Positions 7,660-16,001 of a DNA stretch of 64,000 nt are shown in pieces. Within the stretch, counting starts at the first letter, position 1; every line of letters starts with the position of its first letter. The DNA comes from Rhodococcus oryzae (GTDB lineage Bacteria > Actinomycetota > Actinomycetes > Mycobacteriales > Mycobacteriaceae), in NCBI RefSeq assembly GCF_005049235.1, contig NZ_SUMD01000009.1:62001-126000 (forward strand), written 5' to 3'. The notes under the pieces were generated by a model. The model was not told the origin of the DNA. It did no database searches and worked only from the letters and a program-made list of their open reading frames with translations. A program made the position numbers and the translations under genes.

Positions 7660-8835
7660 ATGACCCATCCCGATGTCCTGGCCCCGGCGAAGCTGGGCCC
7701 GATCACCCTGCGTAACCGGATCATCAAGTCCGCGACGTTCGAGGGCAAGACGCCGAACGCTCTGGTGACCGATGAGTTGATCGAGTTCCATCGTCGTCCG
7801 GCCGCGGGCGGGGTCGGCATGTCCACGGTCGCGTACTGCGCGGTGGCGCCGGAGGGGCGCACGGAACGCGGGCAGTTGTGGATGCGGCCGGAGGCCCTGC
7901 CGGGGCTGCGGCGGTTGACCGACGCCATCCATGCCGAGGGGGCGGCGGCGTCGGCGCAGCTGGGGCATGCCGGGCCGGTGGCGAACGAGAAGTCGACGGG
8001 ATTGCCGGCGTTGGCGCCGTCCCGGTCGTTCAATCCGATGAGCATGCGGATGATCCGGTCGGCGTCGAAGGATGACATCGCGCGGATCACCGAGGCGCAC
8101 GGGACGGCGGCCCAGCTGGCCGTGGACGGCGGGTTCGACGCGGTGGAGATCCACTTCGGCCACAACTATTTCGCGAGCTCGTTCCTGAGCCCGAAGCTCA
8201 ACCGCCGCAAGGATTCCTACGGTGGTTCGTTGGCGAACCGGGCGCGGGTGGTGCTCGAGACGGCGCGGACCGTGCGGGCGGCCGTCGGCGACAGGGTCGC
8301 GATCCTGGCGAAGCTGAACATGGATGACGGTGTGCCGGGCGGTTTCTGGGTGGACGAGGCGATCCAGGTTGCGCAGTGGCTGGAGGCGGACGGCGGCGTC
8401 GATGCGTTGGAGCTGACGATGGGCAGCTCGTTGCTCAACCCGATGTATCTGTTCAAGGGCGACGCTCCGGTGCGGGAGTTCGCGGCGGCGATGCCGCAGC
8501 CGGTGCGGCTCGGCGTGCAGCTGATCGGCAAGCAGATGTTCCACGCGTATCCGTATCGGGATCTGTTCATGCTCGAGCAGGCCCGTCAGATCCGGGCCGC
8601 GGTGAAGCTGCCGCTGGTGCTGCTCGGCGGGGTCACTGACAGGGCGGGCATGGATACCGCGATGGCGGAGGGTTTCGAGTTCGTGGCGATGGCTCGGGCG
8701 CTGCTGCGGGAGCCGGATCTGGTCAACCGCATCGCCGAGGACGCCCGTGCGAAGTCGCTGTGCATCCACTGCAACAAGTGCATGCCGACGATCTTCTCCG
8801 GCGCGCGCTGCGTGCTGGTCGAACGCGCCGGCTAG
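7660..8835 (+). CDS. NADH:flavin oxidoreductase, Old Yellow Enzyme family
   Basis: The 391-residue protein is an FMN-binding TIM barrel of the OYE type. It starts LGPITLRNRIIKSATFEG, carries the QLGHAGP strand (about residues 105-111), the active-site pattern EIHFGHNYFASSFLSP (His/Asn pair, about 165-180) and the FMN-phosphate loop LGGVTD. At the C-terminus CIHCNKCM plus a further Cys resembles the iron-sulfur-binding cysteines of 2,4-dienoyl-CoA-reductase-like members. The C-terminal NAD(P) domain of those enzymes is absent. A clear GGAGG precedes the ATG. Substrate unknown. Confidence 0.88.
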   Translation: MTHPDVLAPAKLGPITLRNRIIKSATFEGKTPNALVTDELIEFHRRPAAGGVGMSTVAYCAVAPEGRTERGQLWMRPEALPGLRRLTDAIHAEGAAASAQLGHAGPVANEKSTGLPALAPSRSFNPMSMRMIRSASKDDIARITEAHGTAAQLAVDGGFDAVEIHFGHNYFASSFLSPKLNRRKDSYGGSLANRARVVLETARTVRAAVGDRVAILAKLNMDDGVPGGFWVDEAIQVAQWLEADGGVDALELTMGSSLLNPMYLFKGDAPVREFAAAMPQPVRLGVQLIGKQMFHAYPYRDLFMLEQARQIRAAVKLPLVLLGGVTDRAGMDTAMAEGFEFVAMARALLREPDLVNRIAEDARAKSLCIHCNKCMPTIFSGARCVLVERAG

Positions 8836-8845
8836 TCGCAGCGCA

Positions 8846-8899
8846 GTTGCCCCAGTTGCCCCAGTTGTCCCAGTCGCCCCAGTTGCCCCAGCGGCCCCA
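8846..8899. repeat. Six-copy 9-bp tandem repeat (GTTGCCCCA)
   Basis: Six direct units of nine bases start at 8846, 8855, 8864, 8873, 8882 and 8891. Units 1, 2 and 5 are identical, units 3 and 4 differ by one base, and unit 6 by two. The array begins 10 bases after the stop of the flavin oxidoreductase and ends about 90 bases before the FHA-ABC gene. Being a multiple of three it stays open in all frames, but no start or RBS suggests translation. Confidence 0.9.
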
Positions 8900-8987
8900 C
8901 CCGGACACCGAGGAGGGGGTCGACGTACGTGCGACCATGGAAGAGCCGACGCTCTACACCAGATAAGGCTGACCGGAGGCCGTGGCG

Positions 8988-11306
8988 ATGGACGACCGGG
9001 CGAAGAACGAGCACCAGCGGGTCGTGGTCGAGACCGATCACGGCCGCGCAAGTTACGGCGCGGGCACTGCCGTACGCATCGGCAGGGATCCGCAATTGGA
9101 GATCACGATTGTCGATCCGTTGGTGTCGCGCGAGCATGCACGGCTCAGGTGGGACGAGGGATGGCAGCTCGTCGACGCCGGCAGCAAGAACGGGATCTAC
9201 GTCGACGGCGAGCGCCGGGAGAAGGTCCCCGTCACGAGCGACGTCCTCGTCCGCCTGGGCGACGCGGTCGAGGGGCCCGTCGTGCGGATCTCGATCGAAG
9301 ATCCCGACGCGACGCGACTGGACGTGGGCGGTCGATGGGACGAGTCGACGATCGAGGTAGGGGCCTCGAGCGCCCCGCCCCCGACACCGCACGAGGCGCT
9401 CCCGGCGGGATCCTTCACGGTGGGACGGTCGCCCGACAGCGACGTCGTCGTCCGAGATGTGCTGGCATCACGCCATCACGCCATCGTCCACAACGTGCCG
9501 TCCGGCCTCGAGATCGACGACCTGGGGAGCGCCAACGGAACGTTCGTCGGCGGCGCCCGGGTGTCGCGCGCGCAGCTGACCGACGGCGACGTCGTCACGA
9601 TCGGCAACACCGATTTCAGCGTGCAGGAAGGCCGGCTCGTCCCACGGCAGGCGGTGGTCCCGACCGCAGGCGGGCTGCGGGTGGACGGCGTCGGACTCGT
9701 CATCGAAGGCGGGCGGCGACTGCTCGAGGACGTCACCTTCACTGCGGGACCCGGCAGCCTCACCGCGGTGATCGGGCCCTCCGGCGCGGGAAAGACCACG
9801 GTCGCCAAGATCATCTCCGGTTCGGAAAGCCCCACGGAAGGCGTCGTCGAATTCGAAGGGCGCAGCGTGCACACCGACTATTCGGTACTGCGCTCCCGCA
9901 TCGGCATGGTCCCCCAGGACGACGTCGTCCATCGCCAGCTGACCATCCGGAGGGCACTCGGCTACGCCGCGGAGCTGAGACTGCCGCCGGACACGAGCCG
10001 GGCCGACCGTGAGGAGGTGATCGCAGGGGTACTCGACGAACTGCAACTGACCGAGCACGCCGACACCCGCGTCGATCGTCTGTCCGGCGGACAGCGCAAA
10101 CGCGCATCCGTCGCGCTGGAGTTGCTGACGGGTCCATCCCTACTCATCCTCGACGAACCGACCTCGGGTCTCGACCCCGCGCTCGACCGGCAGATCATGG
10201 CGACGTTGCGCCGTCTCGCCGATTCGGGCCGCGTCGTCGTCATCGTCACGCATTCGCTGTCGTACCTCGAGATGTGTGACCAGGTCCTCCTCCTCGCTCC
10301 CGGCGGCAAGACCGCGTATGTGGGCCCGCCCGACAGAGTCGGGGCCGCGCTCGGCAGTACCGACTGGGCCGACATCTTCGCCCGTGTCGCATCCGACCCG
10401 GACGGGGTGTTCGCCGAATATCGCGCCACCCGCCCCGAGGCGGTGCCGCCACCGAGCCCGCCCGGGCCTCTCGGTCGCCCCGCACACACGTCGGGGCGCA
10501 AGCAGCTGAGCACCGTCGCCCGCCGCCAGGTTCGGCTGATCCGCGCCGACCGGGGCTACCTGATCTTCCTGTCGCTTCTGCCCTTCGTGCTCGGCGGGCT
10601 GGCCTTGCTCGTGCCGGGCGACACCGGGTTCGGGCCGTCGGGTACCGACGTATCCGGTGAACTCACCCAGATCCTGGTGGTGCTGATTCTCGGCGCCGCC
10701 TTCATGGGCTGTTCACTGACCATCCGCGACCTGGTCGGTGAGCGCATGGTCTATCAGCGCGAACGTGCCGCCGGGCTGCTGCCGTCCGCCTACCTGACGG
10801 CGAAGATCGTCGTGTTCTGCGCCGCCGCGATCGTGCAGTCGGTGATCATGGTGGCGATCGTCTTCGTGGGCAAGGGTCTCCCTGGTCGCGGCAGCTTGAT
10901 CCCCTCGGGCTCGGTCGAACTGATCGTGGACATCGCCGCCACCACCTGTTGCTGTGTGCTGGTCGGATTGGCGTTGTCGTCGGTGGCGCGCTCGAACGAG
11001 CAGGTACTGCCGATGCTGGTGGTCACGATCATGGCGCAGCTGGTGATGTGCGGAGGATTGATCACGATCACCGGACGCGCCGTACTCGAACAGGTCGCGT
11101 GGCTCTTCCCGTCCCGCTGGGGGTTCGCGGCCGCGGCCTCGACGGTGGACCTGGTCACGAATTCCACCGGCACCGAGCCGGACACGCTGTGGCAGCACAC
11201 CGCATCGTGGTGGCTGCTCAGCATCGCCATGCTGGTGCTCATCAGCTGTGTGCTCGCAGTCTTCACCTACAGCCGGCTCCGGCTGCGCCGTCCGCGCCGG
11301 GGCTGA
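8988..11306 (+). CDS. ABC exporter with two N-terminal FHA domains (Rv1747-like)
   Basis: This is a 772-residue fusion. FHA domain 1 lies at about 25-95 (IGRD, SREHARL, SKNGIYV) and FHA domain 2 at about 140-215 (VGRSPDSD, SRHHAIV, SANGTFV). The ABC ATPase has Walker A GPSGAGKT at 263-270, the signature LSGGQRKRAS near 365, Walker B LLILDEPTS near 388 and an H-loop THS. An ABC-2 membrane domain of about six helices occupies 515-770. In Mycobacterium tuberculosis the related Rv1747 is a phosphorylation-controlled cell-wall lipid exporter; the same control by a Ser/Thr kinase is inferred here. ATG at 8988 is preferred to GTG at 8982 because GGAGG lies eight bases upstream. Confidence 0.9.
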   Translation: MDDRAKNEHQRVVVETDHGRASYGAGTAVRIGRDPQLEITIVDPLVSREHARLRWDEGWQLVDAGSKNGIYVDGERREKVPVTSDVLVRLGDAVEGPVVRISIEDPDATRLDVGGRWDESTIEVGASSAPPPTPHEALPAGSFTVGRSPDSDVVVRDVLASRHHAIVHNVPSGLEIDDLGSANGTFVGGARVSRAQLTDGDVVTIGNTDFSVQEGRLVPRQAVVPTAGGLRVDGVGLVIEGGRRLLEDVTFTAGPGSLTAVIGPSGAGKTTVAKIISGSESPTEGVVEFEGRSVHTDYSVLRSRIGMVPQDDVVHRQLTIRRALGYAAELRLPPDTSRADREEVIAGVLDELQLTEHADTRVDRLSGGQRKRASVALELLTGPSLLILDEPTSGLDPALDRQIMATLRRLADSGRVVVIVTHSLSYLEMCDQVLLLAPGGKTAYVGPPDRVGAALGSTDWADIFARVASDPDGVFAEYRATRPEAVPPPSPPGPLGRPAHTSGRKQLSTVARRQVRLIRADRGYLIFLSLLPFVLGGLALLVPGDTGFGPSGTDVSGELTQILVVLILGAAFMGCSLTIRDLVGERMVYQRERAAGLLPSAYLTAKIVVFCAAAIVQSVIMVAIVFVGKGLPGRGSLIPSGSVELIVDIAATTCCCVLVGLALSSVARSNEQVLPMLVVTIMAQLVMCGGLITITGRAVLEQVAWLFPSRWGFAAAASTVDLVTNSTGTEPDTLWQHTASWWLLSIAMLVLISCVLAVFTYSRLRLRRPRRG

Positions 11307-11381
11307 CCGCCGACGACGGGCCGACCCGGCTGGTGCAAGTGAGCGTTATCGCGATCGGCCGGGCTCGACCAGAGCCGCGGC

Positions 11382-12635
11382 TCAACGCACGGCTGGACCG
11401 CGATCGCTGGCTGCTGCGACGGCATCGCGGACGAGGGCATCCGGATCCGTTGCCAGGAGGCGCAGATCGGCGTCGTACCGCTCCCGCAGGTTCGGGGTGA
11501 GCGCCGTGTCCGCCAGCACGAAGACGCCGTGCCGCCGCACCGCGGCCCAGGGCGAAGCGAGTCCCACGAACGCGGCCTCGGCCTCGTCCGTGTCGATCGT
11601 GCAGTACCCGCTGCCGGGAGACAGCCGATCGCACACCGCGTCGTGCAGCGCGGGATGCTCGGTCAGCGCAGACTCCAGCGGGCCGTAGTCCAATGGTTGG
11701 TGGACGCCGACGTCTCGGAAGGAGGTGTACGGGGCGGTGAGCCCGCGGACGGCGACCTCCCGGGGCAGCCGACCGAGCCGGGCCGTCACCAGATCCATCC
11801 GGCCGAGACGGGAGAGCGCCGCCGCTGCCCAGGCTCGATCGGGTTCCCCCAGTCGACGGTTGCCCACAATCGCATCCAGTGCTGCGACCACTTCCGTTGT
11901 GGGGATGCCGAGTTCGCCGAGCAGCTTCGCCCACAACCACTTCTCGCGGGCCACCGGAAGATGTTCCAGTATCGCGGACACCGCGTCGGTTCCCAGCTCA
12001 CGGAGCCAGGCGCGTGCGCGTTCGGTACCGGGAGGCGCGTGGACGGGGGAGTCGGCGATCGCGATCAACTCGATCACCCTCAGGTCGGGCGGCAGCGCGG
12101 CCAGCCGGTCCAGCGCCCGCTGCTCCTCGTCGAGTTCGGGGAAGTGCCTGCGTACCTGGGTCTTGGTCAGGCTCAGCGGAATCAGCTCCCAAGCCTCGTC
12201 CATGGCCACCGCGACGAACTCCCGGCCGACGACCTCCTCGTCGATCAGCGCGCGGCGCGCCGCCTTGCAGGCCTTGGCGACTGTGCGCTCGAACCGGTCG
12301 TGGACGGCATGCCAGCGCATGCCGTCGTCCGCCGTCGCGGTCGACTCGACCCGAGCGGCCCAGCCTTCTTCGGCTTTGCCCGGGTCGAGCTGCCACGGCC
12401 AGTCGGCCGGGCTCCACCGCAGCGCGTCGGCGGCGCGGTGGTCGGGCGCGACCGACGCGAGGGATTCCTCGCTGGCGACCCCAATCATCGGCCACGCGAT
12501 CACGCCGCCGGCTTCGGCATAGAACTCGTGCACGGCGGCGCCGTAGATCCGGTCGCCGGGGTGTTCCACGCGCATCAGGCGCACGAATGCCACGATCTGA
12601 TCCCGCACGGCCGCTTCCACGCTCGCCCAGTCCAC
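11382..12635 (-). CDS. DUF4303-like / HEAT-like protein
   Basis: About 417 residues. The N-terminal part (DWASVEAAVRDQIVAFVRL and IYGAAVHEFYAEAGG) resembles DUF4303-type proteins often found among polymorphic-toxin immunity genes. From about residue 200 the chain becomes helical with HEAT-like stretches, for example AWAAAALSRLGRMDLV. I do not know its function. GTG at 12635 is chosen because TACGCT lies seven bases upstream, as expected for a leaderless transcript. ATG at 12665 would add ten residues. It diverges from the SMI1/KNR4-like gene. Confidence 0.55.
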   Translation of the reverse strand: MDWASVEAAVRDQIVAFVRLMRVEHPGDRIYGAAVHEFYAEAGGVIAWPMIGVASEESLASVAPDHRAADALRWSPADWPWQLDPGKAEEGWAARVESTATADDGMRWHAVHDRFERTVAKACKAARRALIDEEVVGREFVAVAMDEAWELIPLSLTKTQVRRHFPELDEEQRALDRLAALPPDLRVIELIAIADSPVHAPPGTERARAWLRELGTDAVSAILEHLPVAREKWLWAKLLGELGIPTTEVVAALDAIVGNRRLGEPDRAWAAAALSRLGRMDLVTARLGRLPREVAVRGLTAPYTSFRDVGVHQPLDYGPLESALTEHPALHDAVCDRLSPGSGYCTIDTDEAEAAFVGLASPWAAVRRHGVFVLADTALTPNLRERYDADLRLLATDPDALVRDAVAAASDRGPAVR

Positions 12636-12683
12636 CCGTCCGAGCGTAGGAGAGGGCACGGACATCCCGGATAGGCTGCCCCG

Positions 12684-13418
12684 GTGAGACCGGATCTCGA
12701 ACAGCTGCGTTCCCTGCTCGACGCGTCGCCCGGGTTGGCGAAACGCCCGGCCGGGCCGGCGTCGCGGGAGCGGATCGAAACTGCGCAGACCCGCCTCGGT
12801 CCTTTGCCCCCGTCGTACCGGTGGTGGCTTGGCGAGTACGGCACCGGCTGGATTGGCGGGGCCCCGATTGCGACGGCAGCGCCCGCGGAGGCCGACGAGG
12901 CGATCATGGCAGCGTGGCGGTCGAGGGGGACCCGGCTGTGCTTCCACTCGGAGGAGGACGGCGACGAACACCACTTCGCGCTCGATCGCCGCGGCTCCGA
13001 CGGGGAGTGGCCCGTGGTGCGCCGTGACCGGTTCGACGGCGCCGAGTACCCCGTGACGGAGAACTTCGCGGGATTCCTCGCGGTCCAGGACGCCCTCGCC
13101 CGCGGGCTCCGGGACGGCCCGAACCCGACGATCGCCGCGCTGTGGCGCTCGACGCCCGGCGTCCTGCGCGATGACGGGGTGCTTCTGTACGGACCGCACC
13201 AGATCCAGGAGCGCAACGAGACGTTCGAGGTGCGAGGGTACGCACCCGACTGGATGCTGGTCGGCGACGACAGTGGTGGACGCGGCCTCTTCATGCGGCA
13301 CCGCGGACGGGACCGACGCAGCGTCTACCTGCTCGACCTCGGCGCGATCGGCGGGAACCTCGCCGTCGACGGCGAACTGCTCACCGAGGACCTGCTCGGC
13401 TGGTTGGCCACCGGGTGA
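12684..13418 (+). CDS. SMI1/KNR4 (SUKH) family protein
   Basis: The 244-residue protein has the SUKH pattern: ERIETAQTRLGPLPPSYRWW near residues 30-50, then a Gly/Trp turn, acidic strands HSEEDGDEHHFALD, and a hydrophobic helix ENFAGFLAVQDALARG. In bacteria this superfamily is rich in immunity proteins against secreted toxins. No toxin gene is adjacent. The GTG start at 12684 sits six bases after TAGGCT (12672-12677), suggesting a leaderless message. It shares a 48-bp intergenic region with the DUF4303-like gene. Confidence 0.7.
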   Translation: MRPDLEQLRSLLDASPGLAKRPAGPASRERIETAQTRLGPLPPSYRWWLGEYGTGWIGGAPIATAAPAEADEAIMAAWRSRGTRLCFHSEEDGDEHHFALDRRGSDGEWPVVRRDRFDGAEYPVTENFAGFLAVQDALARGLRDGPNPTIAALWRSTPGVLRDDGVLLYGPHQIQERNETFEVRGYAPDWMLVGDDSGGRGLFMRHRGRDRRSVYLLDLGAIGGNLAVDGELLTEDLLGWLATG

Positions 13419-13422
13419 AAGG

Positions 13423-13462
13423 GGCGTCCGGGCCACCCGACGGTTCCCGTCATGCGGACGCC
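13423..13462. terminator. Possible bidirectional hairpin terminator
   Basis: The 8-bp arms at 13423-13430 and 13455-13462 are perfectly complementary around a 24-base loop. It lies between the convergent SMI1/KNR4-like and ketosynthase genes. Confidence 0.5.
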
Positions 13463-13513
13463 ACGCTGAACTGGCGGGTACCGCGCTGACGCGGCCCCGC
13501 CAGGTCTGCTGGC

Positions 13514-14551
13514 TCAGGAGATGGCGGGCAGCCGGACGACCTGTCCGGCGTAGGCCAGTCCGGCGCCGAAGCCGAGCAGCAACGCGGTGTCGCCGGGCTT
13601 GGCGCCGCCGGAACGGAGCAACTGTTCCATGGCCATCGGAATCGATGCCGCGCTGGTGTTGCCGGTCTCGACGATGTCGCGGGCGACCGCGACGGTCTCG
13701 GGCAGTCCCAGGGTCCGGATCAGCGCGTCGGTGATGCGGCTGTTGGCCTGGTGCGGCACAAAGGCGTCCAGGTCGCCTGCCGTGATCCCGGACTTCTCCA
13801 GGGCGTCGCGGCAGGCCTTCTCCAGGAAGGTCACCGCCCACCGGAACACCGCCGAACCGTTCATCCGGATGTAGGGCCGCTCCGTGGTGCCGCCGCTGGC
13901 TTCTGCGGCCGCGACCTCGGCGAAGTACTGCTTGAAGTCCTTGTCCTGCTTGATCGCTTCGGTCTGGGTTCCGTCCGAACCCCAGGCGACCGGACCGATT
14001 CCCTCTGCGTCGGCGGGACCGACGACGACCGCGCCCGCACCGTCGGCGAAGATGAACGCGCAGGTCCGGTCGGTCGGATCGAGCAGGTCGGACAGCCGTT
14101 CCACGCCGATCACCAGGACGTGGCGGGCCTGCCCGGCGCGGACGAGGCTCGCGGCGTTGCCGAGCGCGTAGCAGAAGCCCGCGCACCCGGCGGAGATGTC
14201 GTAGGCCGCGGTGTCGTGCATGCCGAGTTCCGTGGCCACCACGGCGCCTGCCGACGGTCCCAGCACCATCTGTGAGGACGTCGCCAGCACCACGGCGTCG
14301 ATCTGCCCGGCCTCGAGGCCCGCGGCGGCGAGCGCGTCGCGGGATGCCGCGACGCTCATCGAGACGATGGTCTCCTCGGAGTCGGCCCAGCCTCGGGACT
14401 TGATGCCGGAGCGGGTATGGATCCATTCGTCGCTGGAATTGATGGCGTCGACGATCTCGGCGTTGGGGACGACGCGTCGGGGCCGGTACGCGCCGAGGCC
14501 CAGCAGGGCCGTGTGCGTGACGGGATTGGCGGTGGCGATGGGGGCGGGCAC
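13514..14551 (-). CDS. 3-oxoacyl-ACP synthase III family protein (FabH-like)
   Basis: This 345-residue thiolase-fold condensing enzyme has the full KASIII triad: Cys123 in DISAGCAGF, His267 in VPHQANSRI and Asn298 in ETGNTSAAS. It also has the Gly-rich C-terminus LLLGFGAGLAYAGQ. FabH enzymes condense an acyl-CoA with malonyl-ACP to start fatty-acid or polyketide chains. As an isolated gene under a TetR operator it is more likely a specialised KASIII than the housekeeping one. A 16-bp palindrome lies 16 bases upstream of the start and a second one overlaps the regulator's side. Confidence 0.9.
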   Translation of the reverse strand: MPAPIATANPVTHTALLGLGAYRPRRVVPNAEIVDAINSSDEWIHTRSGIKSRGWADSEETIVSMSVAASRDALAAAGLEAGQIDAVVLATSSQMVLGPSAGAVVATELGMHDTAAYDISAGCAGFCYALGNAASLVRAGQARHVLVIGVERLSDLLDPTDRTCAFIFADGAGAVVVGPADAEGIGPVAWGSDGTQTEAIKQDKDFKQYFAEVAAAEASGGTTERPYIRMNGSAVFRWAVTFLEKACRDALEKSGITAGDLDAFVPHQANSRITDALIRTLGLPETVAVARDIVETGNTSAASIPMAMEQLLRSGGAKPGDTALLLGFGAGLAYAGQVVRLPAIS

Positions 14552-14566
14552 AGCATCCTCTCCATG

Positions 14567-14582
14567 TGAACCGATCGGTCCA
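14567..14582. promoter_or_regulatory. TetR-type operator, FabH-proximal half of a pair
   Basis: Bases 14567-14582 form TGAACCGATCGGTCCA, matching the second site with one mismatch. It lies 15 bases before the fabH-like start, where binding would block the promoter. Confidence 0.7.
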
Positions 14583-14603
14583 TATAGTTGAGATCATCTA
14601 ACA

Positions 14604-14619
14604 TGAACCGATCGGTTCA
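14604..14619. promoter_or_regulatory. TetR-type operator, perfect 16-bp palindrome
   Basis: Bases 14604-14619 form TGAACCGATCGGTTCA, a perfect palindrome, 22 bases before the TetR gene start. With the other copy it brackets the divergent promoters, which fits autorepression plus control of the ketosynthase gene. Confidence 0.8.
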
Positions 14620-14640
14620 CACAAGCGCGGGAGGATTCGC

Positions 14641-15225
14641 ATGACCACGGCACGACCGCGAGCCCGACTCCTCTCGAGCACCATCGCCACGGTGCAGGAG
14701 CTCGGGGTGAATGCGGCTGGGCTCACCGAGCTGCTCAAACGCAGCAATGCGTCGCGCAATTCGCTGTATCAGCACTTCCCGGCAGGCAAGGGCCAGCTCG
14801 TGGAGACGGCGACACGGATCGTGTCGAGAGTGGTGCATTCACACGTGAGCGTCATGGCGGAGAAGCTGGCGAGCGCGCCGTCGGTGGAGCAGTGGCTGGA
14901 CGAGCTGTTCGCCTTCTGGCGTGAGCCGCTCGAGTCCAGCGAGTACCGGCTGGGCTCGTTCATGATGGCGGCCGCGTTGGACGAGCAGAACCCGGCGGTG
15001 CAGGCCGCCGCGGGTCAGGCGTTCACCGATTGGACCTCTCGGCTCGCGGACGGCATGGTCGCGGCCGGAATCGAGGGAACGGCCGCGCGCTCGATGGCCG
15101 GGCTACTGCTGTCGGTGATCGAGGGCGCCATCGTGCAGAGCCGCGCGCTCGAGTCGAGCCAGCCCTTCGTCGATGCACGCGCCCAGCTCAGCGTTCTGAT
15201 GGGTCATCACCTCACGCTCGGGTGA
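14641..15225 (+). CDS. TetR family transcriptional regulator (LmrA/YxaF-like)
   Basis: The 194-residue TetR protein has its helix-turn-helix around residues 25-50, where AGLTELLKRSNASRNSLYQH includes the recognition helix and FPAGKGQLV follows. The FPAGKGQL motif is typical of LmrA/YxaF-like members. The ligand-binding part (about 60-190) is helical. Paired palindromes upstream indicate that it controls itself and the divergent FabH-like gene. A GGGAGGA lies upstream of the ATG. Confidence 0.9.
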   Translation: MTTARPRARLLSSTIATVQELGVNAAGLTELLKRSNASRNSLYQHFPAGKGQLVETATRIVSRVVHSHVSVMAEKLASAPSVEQWLDELFAFWREPLESSEYRLGSFMMAAALDEQNPAVQAAAGQAFTDWTSRLADGMVAAGIEGTAARSMAGLLLSVIEGAIVQSRALESSQPFVDARAQLSVLMGHHLTLG

Positions 15226-15237
15226 GCGCCGGTGGTG

Positions 15238-15271
15238 CCGTCCGGTTGGCGGCGTGCCGCCAACCGGACGG
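15238..15271. terminator. Bidirectional terminator, 16-bp perfect inverted repeat
   Basis: The arms at 15238-15253 and 15256-15271 are perfectly complementary with only two bases at the centre. The hairpin lies between the convergent TetR gene (stop 15225) and the secreted-protein gene (stop 15279), so it can end both transcripts. Confidence 0.8.
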
Positions 15272-15278
15272 TGCCGAG

Positions 15279-15824
15279 CTATCCCCGCCCGGGCACTACC
15301 GAGATCGTGCCCTTGCAGACGGCCTTCTGGGTGTTGATGAATCGCCATCCCCCGCCGGTCTCGACGGTGACGGTGAAATCGACCGCGCCGGTTCCCGTCC
15401 AGGTCCGGTTGATCGGGATTCCGGGCTTCTGCTGCAGGGCGGTCTCGTCGCTGACGCTGTGGCCGGTGGCCCCTGTCGTCTTGTTGGTCCAGTCGACCAA
15501 CACCCGTGTGCCGTACCAGTTGACGCCGAAGCTCGGCAGCAGGCCGGGAGGCGGCGCGGGCAGTTCGTTCCCGCCGCTCAGCAGAATTGCCGGCTCCAGC
15601 GCGGATCCGCCCGGACGGAGCGACTCTCCCGATGAGGCATGGACGGTCCACGTGAACGACGGTGCCCAGAAGAGCGGGTTCAGGCTCCCGCACGTCATGG
15701 TCGTCGACGTCGGCGGCGCGGGCTGAGCGTTCGCGACGGCACCTCCACCGGTCATCACCGCGCTACCGAGCCCGACAGCAGCGAGGGTCGCAGCGCACCC
15801 ACGCCGCACCAACTTATTGCTCAT
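15279..15824 (-). CDS. Secreted protein of unknown function
   Basis: The 181-residue protein begins with a signal peptide: basic MSNKLVRRGC, a hydrophobic AATLAAVGLGSAVMTGG core and cleavage after AVANAQ-type residues. The mature part has two cysteines (one in MTCGSLNP, one in KAVCKGT) that may form a disulfide, and beta-rich segments such as DFTVTVETGGGWRF. The ATG at 15824 follows AAGGGGAGTG. An upstream in-frame start at 15938 would put 38 residues before the signal peptide and is unlikely. I do not recognise the family. Confidence 0.75.
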   Translation of the reverse strand: MSNKLVRRGCAATLAAVGLGSAVMTGGGAVANAQPAPPTSTTMTCGSLNPLFWAPSFTWTVHASSGESLRPGGSALEPAILLSGGNELPAPPPGLLPSFGVNWYGTRVLVDWTNKTTGATGHSVSDETALQQKPGIPINRTWTGTGAVDFTVTVETGGGWRFINTQKAVCKGTISVVPGRG

Positions 15825-16001
15825 GATCACTCCCCTTGATCCGACAAGCGAGAACCGAGACGTTTCGGCCGCACCTTTCATACCGAAGGTGGCATACGGT
15901 TTGTTACAAATCGTGCAATCTGGACCATACTCGCGCAACCGAATTCGGCAATTCCTGCTGCCAGGACGGGGCCGCGGACGGCGTCGCTTGCACCAGCCGA
16001 T

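Noticed and set aside
8846-8899. Possible CRISPR array
   Set aside because: Nine-base units follow each other without spacers, and no cas gene is near.
6967-9051. A 694-codon minus-strand open frame across the SnoaL gene and the flavin oxidoreductase
   Set aside because: Only its last 155 codons look like protein; the rest is an antisense reading of the OYE gene, rich in Arg/Pro/His.
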